Shown one piece after another: positions 33,807 to 42,296 of a DNA stretch of 55,516 nt. The notes beneath the pieces are model-generated. The model had not been told where the DNA came from, did no database searches, and saw only the letters and a program-made list of their open reading frames with translations. A program made the translations under genes and the position numbers. Numbering within the stretch: the first letter of the stretch is position 1; each line of letters begins with the position of its first letter. The stretch is from Mycoplasma sp. CAG:611 (GTDB taxonomy: Bacteria; Bacillota_I; Bacilli_A; RF39; UBA660): NCBI GenBank assembly GCA_000434175.1, contig HF999800.1:60947-116462 (forward strand), written 5' to 3'.

Positions 33807-35180
33807 TTATTTTAATTCTTGTTCTATATGAATAATTGCTTCTTTTAATTCCATGTTACTTTTTAATGAAGTTTCTATTTTATTACAAGAATGCATTACA
33901 GTAGCGTGATTTTTTCCACCAAATTCTATTCCTATTCTTTCAAAAGATTCATTAGTTAATTTACGACATAAATACATTGCTACTTGTCTTGGAATGGCTA
34001 TATTTGGTGGCCTTTTATTAGATTTTATATCTTCATAAGATATTTTATAAAAATTTGCTACACTTTTTTGTATTCTTCTTATATTATTTTGATCTGTACC
34101 ACTTGTTTTTTTAGTAAATTCTTTTAATGCTTCCATTGCAAATTCTAAAGTTGGATTATTAACACCCATAATTACTGAATAAGCAATAAGTCTTGTAATT
34201 GAACCTTCAAGTTGCCTTACATCGTTTCCTACATTTGAAGCAATAAAATTAATAACATCATCATTTATTTTTAACTTTTCTCCATTTAATTTTTTTCTTA
34301 TAATAGCTACTTTTAATTCAAATTCAGGTGGTGCAATATCAACTTGTAAACCCCAACAAAATCTAGTACGAAGTCTATCTTCAAGAAATTTTAAATCATC
34401 TGGTGATCTATCGGATGATACAATTATTTGCTTAGAATCGTTATGCAAATTATTAAATGTATGGAAAAACTCTTGTTGTGATGCTGTTGCTCCCCCAAGA
34501 AATTGAATATCATCTATTATTAATACATCAATATCACGATATTTACTCTTAAAAAATTCCATATAATCTAAATTATTATTGTTAATATTATTTTTTCTTG
34601 ATAATCCCATAAAATCTTCAAGAAATTGATCACAGGTAACATATAAGACACGTTTTTTGTGTTTTTCTTCAATATAATTACCAATTGCATGCATAAGATG
34701 AGTTTTACCAAGTCCACTGTTACCATATATAAATAAAGGATTATACATCTTACCAGGATTTTCTGCTACTGCAAGAGCTGCAGCTTGTGCAAATTTATTT
34801 GATTCGCCTACAACAAATGTATCAAAAGTATAATTTTTATTTAAATTAGAATTAATTGCTTTTTTAGGTTTATATTTATCAACATCATCTTTAGTTTCAG
34901 TTTTTTCTTTTTCTTTATCAAGTATTTCATTAAGATTTTCCTTTAAAATAAAGATAATATCATTTATTTTAAAACTAGAATTGTTATTAAAATTATCTAT
35001 TATTATTTCTTTATAATTTTGTTCAATATGCGTTTTGTAAAGTAAATATGGTACGCATAATCTCAATTTATCATCTTGAATATCAATAAATTCAATATTA
35101 CTAAACCATGTATTAAAAGGAAGAGGATCTATAATATTTTTAATACTTAATAATGTTTTATTCCATATACTATCATTCAT
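33807..35180 (-). CDS. dnaA: Chromosomal replication initiator DnaA
   Basis: Initiator ATPase, 457 residues (446 in B. subtilis). Domain I 1-80, a short charged linker 85-115, AAA+ domain with Walker A GNSGLGKT at 153-160 and Walker B VLIIDDIQF at about 219-227, RLRTRFCWGL near 269-278, and domain IV from ~365. The normally near-invariant signature GGRDHTTV reads GGKNHATV at 421-428. The changed residues correspond to E. coli Asp433 (Asn424) and Thr435 (Ala426), which contact the DnaA box. AAGGAGG precedes the ATG. Confidence 0.98.
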   Translation of the reverse strand: MNDSIWNKTLLSIKNIIDPLPFNTWFSNIEFIDIQDDKLRLCVPYLLYKTHIEQNYKEIIIDNFNNNSSFKINDIIFILKENLNEILDKEKEKTETKDDVDKYKPKKAINSNLNKNYTFDTFVVGESNKFAQAAALAVAENPGKMYNPLFIYGNSGLGKTHLMHAIGNYIEEKHKKRVLYVTCDQFLEDFMGLSRKNNINNNNLDYMEFFKSKYRDIDVLIIDDIQFLGGATASQQEFFHTFNNLHNDSKQIIVSSDRSPDDLKFLEDRLRTRFCWGLQVDIAPPEFELKVAIIRKKLNGEKLKINDDVINFIASNVGNDVRQLEGSITRLIAYSVIMGVNNPTLEFAMEALKEFTKKTSGTDQNNIRRIQKSVANFYKISYEDIKSNKRPPNIAIPRQVAMYLCRKLTNESFERIGIEFGGKNHATVMHSCNKIETSLKSNMELKEAIIHIEQELK

Positions 35181-35273
35181 ATTATAACCTCCTTCCCCAT
35201 AAGATTTTTTAAGTCAATTTAATTGTAATACATTATTAAAAAAAATAAAATACCCAAACAGAAATTAACTAAC

Positions 35274-35282
35274 TTATTAACA
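35274..35282 (+). promoter_or_regulatory. DnaA-box-like TTATTAACA in the dnaA leader
   Basis: TTATTAACA between the inferred dnaA promoter and the dnaA start, where it could serve autoregulation. Confidence 0.5.
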
Positions 35283-35308
35283 TAGTTTTCAACATATAAA
35301 ACCCTTCG

Positions 35309-35337
35309 TCTATATATAATAAATGACTTTTTAACAA
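35309..35337 (-). promoter_or_regulatory. Likely dnaA promoter
   Basis: TTGTTA, 17 nt, TATAGA on the minus strand, about 130 nt before the dnaA start. Confidence 0.45.
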
Positions 35338-35387
35338 ATTTCAAGAAAAAAGTTATTATTTTAATTAACATTATGTTATAAATAAAT

Positions 35388-35416
35388 TGTTAATAACTGT
35401 TAACAATGGTTAATAA
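35388..35416 (-). repeat. Three DnaA-box-like 9-mers in 10-bp phase
   Basis: TGTTAATAA (35388), TGTTAACAA (35398) and GGTTAATAA (35408) are each followed by one base, so they repeat every 10 bp on one face of the helix. They read as TTATTAACA, TTGTTAACA and TTATTAACC on the minus strand. They lie next to the most AT-rich stretch. Confidence 0.65.
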
Positions 35417-35456
35417 ATATTAAAATATATATTATATAAGGATAAAATAACTGCAG

Positions 35457-35528
35457 TTATTAACTAAAATATTGTTAATTTTTAAATATTAATAATTTTT
35501 TATTATAAATTAACTACAGATATTAACT
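35457..35528 (+). repeat. Further DnaA-box-like 9-mers
   Basis: TTATTAACT at 35457-35465, AAATTAACT at 35507-35515 and ATATTAACT at 35520-35528, all on the plus strand. The last two are degenerate. Confidence 0.45.
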
Positions 35529-35559
35529 AAAAAAGTTAAAAACTAATTGCTCCGATGAA

Positions 35560-35588
35560 TTGATTATTTATTTAATCCATGATATATT
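35560..35588 (+). promoter_or_regulatory. Promoter of the ABC exporter operon
   Basis: TTGATT, 17 nt, TATATT with an extended TG before the -10, 30 nt before the first ABC gene. Confidence 0.65.
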
Positions 35589-35618
35589 AAAAATATAAAA
35601 ATAATGAGGTAAAGAATT

Positions 35619-36566
35619 ATGAAATTAAAATTTAATAAATACATACTAATACCAATTTTAATAATTACAGGATTAATTGTTATATCTTTTTATAACTTTT
35701 ATAAACCATATTATAAATTTATTGATGATTATAATACAATAAAAGAAAATTGCTATGAAAAAAAGAATGTTAATCACTATGTTTGTAAATTACCATATTA
35801 TCAAGATGAAAATAATTTAAAACATTTTATTGAAAATAATGACCCATATAAAAAATTAAATGAACTTGATTTATATACTGTTTATAATAGCATTGTTGAA
35901 AATGAAACTTATAGTGTTCTTCAATTTTTATCTCCCCTTCTTATTATGATTATGGTTGTGGGGACACTTCATCAAGAGTATTCAAGTGGAATGTTAAAAA
36001 ATTATTTGACAAGACAAAGTTATAAATCGTACTTAAAGGATAAATATAAATTTATATTAACTATTTCTTTAATTATACCTATTTCTCTTATCGTAATATT
36101 GTTAGTTTCTGGAATATTAACAGGATTTAATACAAAAATAGCAAGTAGTGTTTACTCTATCGCGGTTTATAGTGAATTTAAGTATAATCATTTCTTTATG
36201 TATTTTATAGGATTTTTATTTATTACTTATTTTATGAGTGTTTTTTATGCCAATATTGGATTATTTTGTGTTAAAAAAACAAAAAATACAACTCTTGCTA
36301 TAATTATGGGATATATCTTATTTTTAATTATAGACATTATTATTTATGTAGTTATATACGCGTTTATCTTATATAAATTTTTAAATTTAAATGTTTCTGA
36401 AGAAATATTTAATATAACAGGATACTTTTTTACTGATACTAAGATTAATTTATTAAAAATGTTATTAGTTTCCTTTATTTTGCAGGGATTATCTACATTT
36501 ATTTTATATAAATTTTATCAAAATAAGCAGGAGGTAATAGAAAATAGTGAAAAACAAAACGCATAA
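35619..36566 (+). CDS. ABC-2 type exporter permease, first subunit
   Basis: 315-residue integral membrane protein. An N-terminal segment (YILIPILIITGLIVISFY) is followed by an ~75-residue outside loop with two cysteines, then five or more segments from ~110 to 295 with LHQEYSSGMLKNYLTRQSY, the cytoplasmic motif typical of ABC-2 permeases of the BcrB/NatB kind. Start follows AATGAGGT. It heads a three-gene unit with a second permease and an ATPase. Substrate unknown; such systems often give resistance to peptide antibiotics. Confidence 0.75.
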   Translation: MKLKFNKYILIPILIITGLIVISFYNFYKPYYKFIDDYNTIKENCYEKKNVNHYVCKLPYYQDENNLKHFIENNDPYKKLNELDLYTVYNSIVENETYSVLQFLSPLLIMIMVVGTLHQEYSSGMLKNYLTRQSYKSYLKDKYKFILTISLIIPISLIVILLVSGILTGFNTKIASSVYSIAVYSEFKYNHFFMYFIGFLFITYFMSVFYANIGLFCVKKTKNTTLAIIMGYILFLIIDIIIYVVIYAFILYKFLNLNVSEEIFNITGYFFTDTKINLLKMLLVSFILQGLSTFILYKFYQNKQEVIENSEKQNA

Positions 36567-37971
36567 TACTTATCAAATATTAAATTATTTTGCTTCAACT
36601 GATAGATATAAAATAATTTTAATTTTAACAATTATTCTTTGTTTATATGGAAGTTTTGCTCTTGGACTTAATACAACATTTTCTTCTTCTGTACTTAATA
36701 CTTTTATGTTCGATATTTTTAATATATTTATGTTTTTAATATTATTTATTAATACTCTTAATATATGTACAACTTTTGATAATGAATTTTCTTTTTATAT
36801 AATAAGATTAAATAATAAAAAAAGATACATAAAAGAATTATTAAAAAATGTTTTAATATTTAATATCTTACATTTAACCATCTTTTTTCTTATATATTTT
36901 ACAATTAAATGCTTTCTGACATATGAACCTGGAAGTTATACATTATATCAAAACTATAATATAACAAACAATTTATATTTAATATTCTATTTAGGAAGAT
37001 ACATAATTTTAAGTTTATTATTTTGTCTAATTGAAAGTTTAATTTATATTAATTTTAAAACAAAAATAGTTTGTATATTTAACTCATTATTTATCATGGG
37101 ATTTTTACTTTCAAGTTCAAGTGATATGATTTATAATAAATTTTTAATTTTTCCTTGGAGTTATTTTAATAATATAAAATATAGTTCATTTTCTATGGAA
37201 GTTTTATATTCATGTATTTATATATTAATTTTATTAATAATATCACTTTTATTATATAAGTTTATTTTAAAAAAGAATAAAAATATAAATAATATAAGAT
37301 ATATTTTCTTTACTGACATTTTGTATTTGTTAAAAAAAAGAAAAAGAATTTTGTTATTATTTTTACTATTTCCAATTGTTACAACATTTATAAATGTAAA
37401 TATGGATTTATCTTTTATAAGTATTGTAAATACTTCAATGGGAACTAATATTATATTAAAAGAATCTGGTCCACTTGAAATATGTATGTATTTACTAAAT
37501 ATTGGAATAATAGCTTTTTTAATAACGGATTTATTTATAAGAGATATTAAATATAGTTTAGATAATATATTTTTAAGAACAAATATGTTAACATGGTTTA
37601 TTGATAAAGTCATTATATTTTTAATTTTTAGTTTTATTTTAAAAATATTGCAATACGTTTTAGTAGTTATAATTTTATTAATAAATAATAAAGTGTTTGA
37701 TAGTAATATTATTAATTTAATGTTAGCAGATTATTTTTACACATCTTTAGTAGGATTCATTTTCTTATTAATGTATATTTTATTTATTACATTAAATAAA
37801 ACAAAATTTTTACCTATAATAGGTGGAATACTTTTAATTATTGTGCTACCTAAAAGTATTTGGAGTTTAAAATGTTATATAATTTACATGATAGTTATAT
37901 TAATATTAATAATTACTATAATAAGTAAAATAATTAAGAATAAAAATAAAAAAATATTTGAAAATTTATAA
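36547..37971 (+). CDS. ABC-2 type exporter permease, second subunit
   Basis: 474-residue polytopic protein with about twelve hydrophobic segments in two groups (about 20-245 and 265-470), joined by a lysine-rich cytoplasmic stretch. No soluble domain. Starts at GTG, the only standard start in this frame after an upstream stop; AGGAGG lies 14 nt before, rather far. It overlaps the first permease by 20 nt, so the two are translated together. No family beyond ABC-2-like can be named from sequence. Confidence 0.7.
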   Translation: MKNKTHNTYQILNYFASTDRYKIILILTIILCLYGSFALGLNTTFSSSVLNTFMFDIFNIFMFLILFINTLNICTTFDNEFSFYIIRLNNKKRYIKELLKNVLIFNILHLTIFFLIYFTIKCFLTYEPGSYTLYQNYNITNNLYLIFYLGRYIILSLLFCLIESLIYINFKTKIVCIFNSLFIMGFLLSSSSDMIYNKFLIFPWSYFNNIKYSSFSMEVLYSCIYILILLIISLLLYKFILKKNKNINNIRYIFFTDILYLLKKRKRILLLFLLFPIVTTFINVNMDLSFISIVNTSMGTNIILKESGPLEICMYLLNIGIIAFLITDLFIRDIKYSLDNIFLRTNMLTWFIDKVIIFLIFSFILKILQYVLVVIILLINNKVFDSNIINLMLADYFYTSLVGFIFLLMYILFITLNKTKFLPIIGGILLIIVLPKSIWSLKCYIIYMIVILILIITIISKIIKNKNKKIFENL

Positions 37972-37983
37972 AGGAGAATAAAT

Positions 37984-38622
37984 ATGAAATTGGAAATAAA
38001 AAATTTATCTAAAAAGTTTAAAGATGTATATGTATTAAAAGATATTAATTTAACATTTGAAAGTGGAAAAATATATGGCTTTACAGGAAGAAATGGAAGT
38101 GGAAAAAGTGTATTATTGAAAATAATATGTGGATTTTATACTCCAACAAGTGGAGAAGTTTTATTAGACAATTATAATTATATTTTAAATAATGATTTTC
38201 CTAAAAGTACAAGATGTTTAATTGAAAAGCCTAATTTTTTGCCTGATTTGACGGGATATGAAAATCTTAAACTACTTGCATCAATTGAAAATAAAATTGG
38301 AGATAAAGAAATAATGGATACTATAGAAAAATTAAACTTAAAAGAAGAAATAAATAAAAAATATAGTAAATATTCATTAGGAACAAAACAAAAATTAGGT
38401 ATAGCACAAGTCTTAATGGAAGATCCAAAGTTAATTGTATTAGATGAGCCATTAAATGGTATAGAAAATGAAACAGCAAAAGAGGTAAGAAAAATATTAA
38501 ATGAAGAAAAGAAAAAAGATAAAATAATAATTGTTGCTTCTCATATAAAAGAAGATATAGATACTTTAGCAGATGTTGTTTATAATATTGATAATGGTAT
38601 TGTAGAAAAAATAAAGGGATAA
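37984..38622 (+). CDS. ABC exporter ATP-binding subunit
   Basis: 212 residues, ABC ATPase. Walker A GRNGSGKS near 35-42, signature SLGTKQKLGIAQ (in place of LSGGQ), Walker B LIVLDEPLNGI and the switch histidine in VASHIKED. Single-domain ATPases with SxGxKQ-type signature are typical of the BcrA/lantibiotic-immunity and NatA group. AAAGGAG precedes the ATG 12 nt after the second permease. The protein is short compared with BcrA (~300) because the C-terminal extension is missing. Confidence 0.9.
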   Translation: MKLEIKNLSKKFKDVYVLKDINLTFESGKIYGFTGRNGSGKSVLLKIICGFYTPTSGEVLLDNYNYILNNDFPKSTRCLIEKPNFLPDLTGYENLKLLASIENKIGDKEIMDTIEKLNLKEEINKKYSKYSLGTKQKLGIAQVLMEDPKLIVLDEPLNGIENETAKEVRKILNEEKKKDKIIIVASHIKEDIDTLADVVYNIDNGIVEKIKG

Positions 38623-38635
38623 AATTAAATTTTAA

Positions 38636-38664
38636 TTGACAAAAGCCTAACTTTCTCATATAAT
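38636..38664 (+). promoter_or_regulatory. Consensus promoter of rpmH
   Basis: TTGACA, 17 nt, TATAAT: a full match to the housekeeping sigma consensus, 41 nt before rpmH. Confidence 0.9.
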
Positions 38665-38705
38665 TAGTAAATGAAAAAGGCAATTTAGTTTGGAGGTGCA
38701 AAAGA

Positions 38706-38831
38706 ATGAAAAAAGGAACATTTCAACCTAATAATCGTAGAAAAGCAAAAAAACATGGTTTTTTCTCACGTATGAAATCAGGTATTGTTAATAAAAGAAG
38801 AGCTAAAGGAAGAAAAAAATTATCAAAATAA
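38706..38831 (+). CDS. rpmH: Large ribosomal subunit protein bL34
   Basis: 41 residues (44 in B. subtilis). Begins [19 protein letters not shown], followed by [22 protein letters not shown], the highly basic L34 pattern. The usual MKRTFQPN start carries an extra Lys-Gly change here. GGAGGTG precedes the ATG and a perfect promoter drives it. Adjacent to rnpA as in nearly all bacteria. The start is 3.5 kb from dnaA because of the ABC insertion. Confidence 0.97.
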   Translation: MKKGTFQPNNRRKAKKHGFFSRMKSGIVNKRRAKGRKKLSK

Positions 38832-38832
38832 T

Positions 38833-38856
38833 ACCACTTGAAAAAAGTGGTTTTTC
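38833..38856 (+). terminator. Attenuator between rpmH and rnpA
   Basis: ACCACTT, 5-nt loop, AAGTGGT, then TTTT. Probably partial, so rpmH is made in excess over rnpA-yidC. Confidence 0.75.
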
Positions 38857-38874
38857 TGTATAAAGAGGTAATTT

Positions 38875-39219
38875 ATGAAAAAAAAGAATATTGTAAAAAA
38901 TAAAGAGGATTTTACTAGAATAATAAATAAGAAAAATGGTTATGTAAATAAATATTTTATTATTAATGAAGAAGTAAATAATGATTTAATGCCAAAGTTT
39001 GGAATTACTTTTATTAAAAATATGTGTAATGCTGTTAATAGAAATAAACTTAAACGCCAAATAAAATCTATTATAGATAATAATAAAAATATATATGAAA
39101 ATAATAAAAATTATATTATAATTATAAGAAAGGACGCATTAAATAAATCTTATAAAGAACTTGAAGATAATTTAATATCCTTATTTAATAAATTAAAGGA
39201 GAAGAAAGATGAAAAATAA
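38875..39219 (+). CDS. rnpA: Ribonuclease P protein component
   Basis: Binds RNase P RNA and helps recognise the 5' leader of pre-tRNA. 114 residues (116 in B. subtilis). The conserved RNR-type motif is NAVNRNKLKRQIK near 52-64, preceded by FGITFIKNM and followed by DYIII-like strand NYIIIIRKDA. Very Lys/Asn/Ile-rich, as expected for the genome. Stop overlaps yidC by 11 nt. Confidence 0.94.
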   Translation: MKKKNIVKNKEDFTRIINKKNGYVNKYFIINEEVNNDLMPKFGITFIKNMCNAVNRNKLKRQIKSIIDNNKNIYENNKNYIIIIRKDALNKSYKELEDNLISLFNKLKEKKDEK

Positions 39220-40135
39220 GAAGAAGATATTTATTATAATACTTATGATATTTATGTTATGTGGATGTACTAAAGTATTAAAAGATGAAAACAATAAAGT
39301 AGTAGTTAGTCCTACAACAGGACAAAATGTTACAGAAAATATTTTATGTAAACCAACAAGTGAAGAAATGTTAAAAATATATGAAGAAAATAAAGTTGAT
39401 ATATCAAAACTTCCTGACTGTAAAGATATGAAAGTAACAGGAAAATATGAAAGTATTTGGAATAGTATTTTTGTTAGACCACTAGCATGGTTAATTGTAA
39501 AACTTGGCGAAGTAGTTAATTCAACTGGACTGGCAATTATTTTAATTACAATAGGAATAAGAATTCTTTTATTTCCTGTAACACAAAAAACTGCAATGCA
39601 ATCTGAAAATATGAAAAAAGCTCAACCAGAACTTGCTAGACTTGAAAAGAAATATGAAAATAAACAAGATCAAGAATCTATGATGAAAAAATCACAAGAA
39701 ATGATGGCTATTTATAAAAAATATAATATAAGCCCAATGGCAGGATGTATATTTGCCTTCTTGCAAATACCGCTACTATTTGCTTTTCTTGAAGCAATAA
39801 ATAGAATTCCTGCAATATTTGAAGAAAATTTCTTAGGTATTTTCCAAATGGGTACTACCCCACTTGTAGCGTTAAGAAATGGTGATTGGTATTATTTAAT
39901 ATTATTAGTATTAATCGTAGCTACAACATTTATATCATTTAAAATGAATAAATCTGTTGCTAACCCTGAATTAGAAAAGCAAACAAAAGGTATGATGTAT
40001 TTCATGATAATATTTATTGGTATTATGGGATTCTCACTATCTAGTGCTATAGCAGTTTATTGGATTACATCATCAGTATTTACTATTTTACAAAATGTTT
40101 ATACTGATATAATAAAAAAAAGGGCAAATAATTAA
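39209..40135 (+). CDS. yidC: Membrane protein insertase YidC/SpoIIIJ
   Basis: Inserts membrane proteins alone or with Sec. 308 residues. Lipoprotein signal with lipobox LCGC (Cys19), a ~70-residue outside domain, and five membrane segments. The conserved arginine of the first core segment is in ITIGIRILLFPVT, followed by the coiled cytoplasmic hairpin rich in Lys, Gln and Met. In Bacillus the SpoIIIJ paralogue supports forespore SigG activity. AAGGAGAAG precedes the ATG. Confidence 0.96.
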   Translation: MKNKKKIFIIILMIFMLCGCTKVLKDENNKVVVSPTTGQNVTENILCKPTSEEMLKIYEENKVDISKLPDCKDMKVTGKYESIWNSIFVRPLAWLIVKLGEVVNSTGLAIILITIGIRILLFPVTQKTAMQSENMKKAQPELARLEKKYENKQDQESMMKKSQEMMAIYKKYNISPMAGCIFAFLQIPLLFAFLEAINRIPAIFEENFLGIFQMGTTPLVALRNGDWYYLILLVLIVATTFISFKMNKSVANPELEKQTKGMMYFMIIFIGIMGFSLSSAIAVYWITSSVFTILQNVYTDIIKKRANN

Positions 40136-40154
40136 TTATTAGGAGAGTTGTATT

Positions 40155-40766
40155 ATGAAAAAAGAAATTTTTGAAGAACAACATTTAGTGGAGGCAAAAG
40201 AAGAAGCGTTTAAAAAAATGAATATGAAGGAAGAAGACTTAATAATAAGAATATGTGATAAAAGTGAAAAAGAAAACCCTGATATGTGTGTAATTGAAGT
40301 TTACCAAAAAGATGAATTAACACAAAAGATAAAAGATTTTTTAATTGATATAATTAGTGATATGGGTGTTAATTGTAATATTGAAACTAAAACAAGAAAT
40401 GATTTATTTTATTTAAATATTTTAAGTAATAAAAATGAAGTATTAATTGGTAAATCAGGAGTTGTTTTAGATGCCATTCAAACTTTAGTAAATGAAGTAG
40501 TAAGAACTAATATAAAAATGAATTATAAAATTGTAATTGATGTTGCAGATTATAAACTTGCTAAACAAAAAAGAATAGAACATATTGCTAAAATGGCTGC
40601 GAAATCTGTAGGAAAAACTAAAATTGAAGTTAGTTTAGATCCAATGAATTCTTATGCAAGAAGAATAGTACATAATACACTTGCAAACAGTAGAGATGTT
40701 TATACTGAAAGTTTTGGAGAAGAACCAAATAGATATGTAGTAATAAAACCAAAAAAACTAAAATAA
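40155..40766 (+). CDS. khpB: RNA-binding protein KhpB (Jag/EloR)
   Basis: 203 residues: N-terminal Jag domain with EEAFKKMNMKEEDL, KH domain with IGKSGVVLDAIQTLVN near 101-116, and C-terminal R3H domain with RRIVHNTLANS...VYTESFGEEPNRYVVIKP. KhpB binds RNA together with KhpA and affects cell elongation. It is always downstream of yidC in Firmicutes. AGGAGAG precedes the ATG. Confidence 0.95.
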   Translation: MKKEIFEEQHLVEAKEEAFKKMNMKEEDLIIRICDKSEKENPDMCVIEVYQKDELTQKIKDFLIDIISDMGVNCNIETKTRNDLFYLNILSNKNEVLIGKSGVVLDAIQTLVNEVVRTNIKMNYKIVIDVADYKLAKQKRIEHIAKMAAKSVGKTKIEVSLDPMNSYARRIVHNTLANSRDVYTESFGEEPNRYVVIKPKKLK

Positions 40767-40767
40767 G

Positions 40768-40792
40768 AAGGTTACATTTTGTAATCTTTTTT
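40768..40792 (+). terminator. Terminator after khpB
   Basis: AAGGTTACA pairs with TGTAATCTT (one G-U) over 3 nt, followed by T-rich sequence. Confidence 0.65.
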
Positions 40793-40801
40793 AAGTTTTA
40801 C

Positions 40802-40830
40802 TTGATATTTTTATAAAAAGATAATATAAT
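40802..40830 (+). promoter_or_regulatory. Promoter of mnmE
   Basis: TTGATA, 17 nt, TATAAT, 27 nt before the ATG. Confidence 0.8.
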
Positions 40831-40856
40831 TAAGGCACGAAAAAGAAGGTGTATTT

Positions 40857-42209
40857 ATGAATGATACAATTGCAGCTATATCTACTAGTCTTGGTATTGG
40901 GGCGATAGCTATAGTAAGAGTAAGTGGAAAAGATGCTATAAAAATAGTTGATAAAATATTTTCAAGAGATTTATTAAAACAAGATAGTCATACTATTTCA
41001 TATGGTTATATAAAAGATAATGATGAAGTACTTGATGAAGTTTTAGTTAGTGTTATGAAATCCCCTAAAACATTTACAACCGAAGATATCGTAGAAATAA
41101 ATTGTCATGGTGGTATAATTACAACACAAAAAATACTAGAGCTATTACTTAAAAATGGTTGTAGATTAGCAGAACCAGGCGAATTTACTAAAAGAGCATT
41201 TTTAAATGGTCGAATAGATTTTACTAAATCTCGTGCTATTATGGATTTAATTACAACAAAAAGTGAAAGTGCAAGAAAAATAGCAATATCTAATTTACAA
41301 GGAAATACAACATCTAAAATTCAAGAATTAAGAAAAAAATTAGTATCAATTATATCAAATATTGAAGTAAATATTGATTATCCTGAATATCTTGATATTG
41401 AAGTGATGACAAAAGAAAAAATAAGAAAATCCCTTGATGATATAAAAATTTCACTTGATAAAATAATTAATAATAGTAAAAATTCTAAATTAATAAAAGA
41501 AGGTATTAATGTATCTATTATAGGACGTCCTAATGTAGGAAAAAGCAGTATTTTAAATAAATTAATAAAAGAAGATAAAGCAATTGTAACTTCTATTGCA
41601 GGTACAACTCGTGATACAGTTGAAGGAAGTGTTATATTAGATGGTATACAACTTAATTTTATAGATACTGCAGGAATTAGAAAAACAACTGATATCGTAG
41701 AACAAGTTGGGGTAGAAAAATCACTTAAAACAATTGAAGAAGTAGATCTTGTTATAGTGGTGTTAAATAATAATGAAAAATTAACAAATGAAGATATAGA
41801 TATTTTAGAAAAAACTAAAGATAAAAAAAGAATAATTGTTATAAATAAAAATGATTTATTAAATAAATTAGATATATCTAAAATAAAAGATAATAATATT
41901 ATTTATACAAATACTTTAAATTACGAAGGAATAGAAAGTTTAACTTCCAAAATAAAAGAAATGTTTAATATGGAACTTCTTGATGTTAAAGATTTTAATT
42001 ATGTAAGTAATGTTGAACAATTAAATAGATTATATGATGCTAAAAAATCTCTTGAAGATGTAGAAAAAGGGTTAAATAATAATTTACCTATAGATATGAT
42101 AGAAATAGATTTAAAAAATATTTGGACTATTTTAGGAGAAATAATTGGAGAAACATATACTGATGAACTTCTTGATAATTTATTTAGAGATTTTTGTGTA
42201 GGAAAGTAA
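40857..42209 (+). CDS. mnmE: tRNA modification GTPase MnmE
   Basis: With MnmG makes cmnm5U at the wobble position. 450 residues (459 in B. subtilis). N-terminal formyl-THF-binding domain (DTIAAISTSLGIGAIAIVR), central helical domain, inserted G domain with GRPNVGKSS near 223-231, GTTRDT, DTAGIR and NKND, and the C-terminal CVGK tail with the catalytic cysteine (FCVGK). It has its own promoter and terminator. Confidence 0.97.
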   Translation: MNDTIAAISTSLGIGAIAIVRVSGKDAIKIVDKIFSRDLLKQDSHTISYGYIKDNDEVLDEVLVSVMKSPKTFTTEDIVEINCHGGIITTQKILELLLKNGCRLAEPGEFTKRAFLNGRIDFTKSRAIMDLITTKSESARKIAISNLQGNTTSKIQELRKKLVSIISNIEVNIDYPEYLDIEVMTKEKIRKSLDDIKISLDKIINNSKNSKLIKEGINVSIIGRPNVGKSSILNKLIKEDKAIVTSIAGTTRDTVEGSVILDGIQLNFIDTAGIRKTTDIVEQVGVEKSLKTIEEVDLVIVVLNNNEKLTNEDIDILEKTKDKKRIIVINKNDLLNKLDISKIKDNNIIYTNTLNYEGIESLTSKIKEMFNMELLDVKDFNYVSNVEQLNRLYDAKKSLEDVEKGLNNNLPIDMIEIDLKNIWTILGEIIGETYTDELLDNLFRDFCVGK

Positions 42210-42230
42210 AATTTAGGTTTTACTTTTTTT
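42203..42230 (+). terminator. Terminator after mnmE
   Basis: AAAGTAAAA pairs with TTTTACTTT over 6 nt, followed by a T run. Confidence 0.75.
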
Positions 42231-42240
42231 TATATAAATA

Positions 42241-42269
42241 TTGAATTTTAATATATTTAATAGTATAAT
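42241..42269 (+). promoter_or_regulatory. Promoter of mnmG
   Basis: TTGAAT, 17 nt, TATAAT, 28 nt before the ATG. Confidence 0.75.
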
Positions 42270-42296
42270 ACGAAAAGGAAAAAAGAAGGTGTAATT

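Larger units (their letters stand above)
35181..35618. other. oriC: Replication origin region upstream of dnaA
   Basis: 438 nt without a gene, extremely AT-rich, between divergent dnaA and the ABC exporter. It holds TTATTAAC(A/T)-type 9-mers on both strands (35274-35282, 35388-35416, 35457-35465, 35507-35528), a likely unwinding stretch of A/T from about 35411 to 35446, and promoters for both flanking genes. No TTATCCACA box is found. Gene context (rpmH, dnaA, dnaN, gyrBA, parAB) and change of gene direction here support an origin. Confidence 0.85.
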
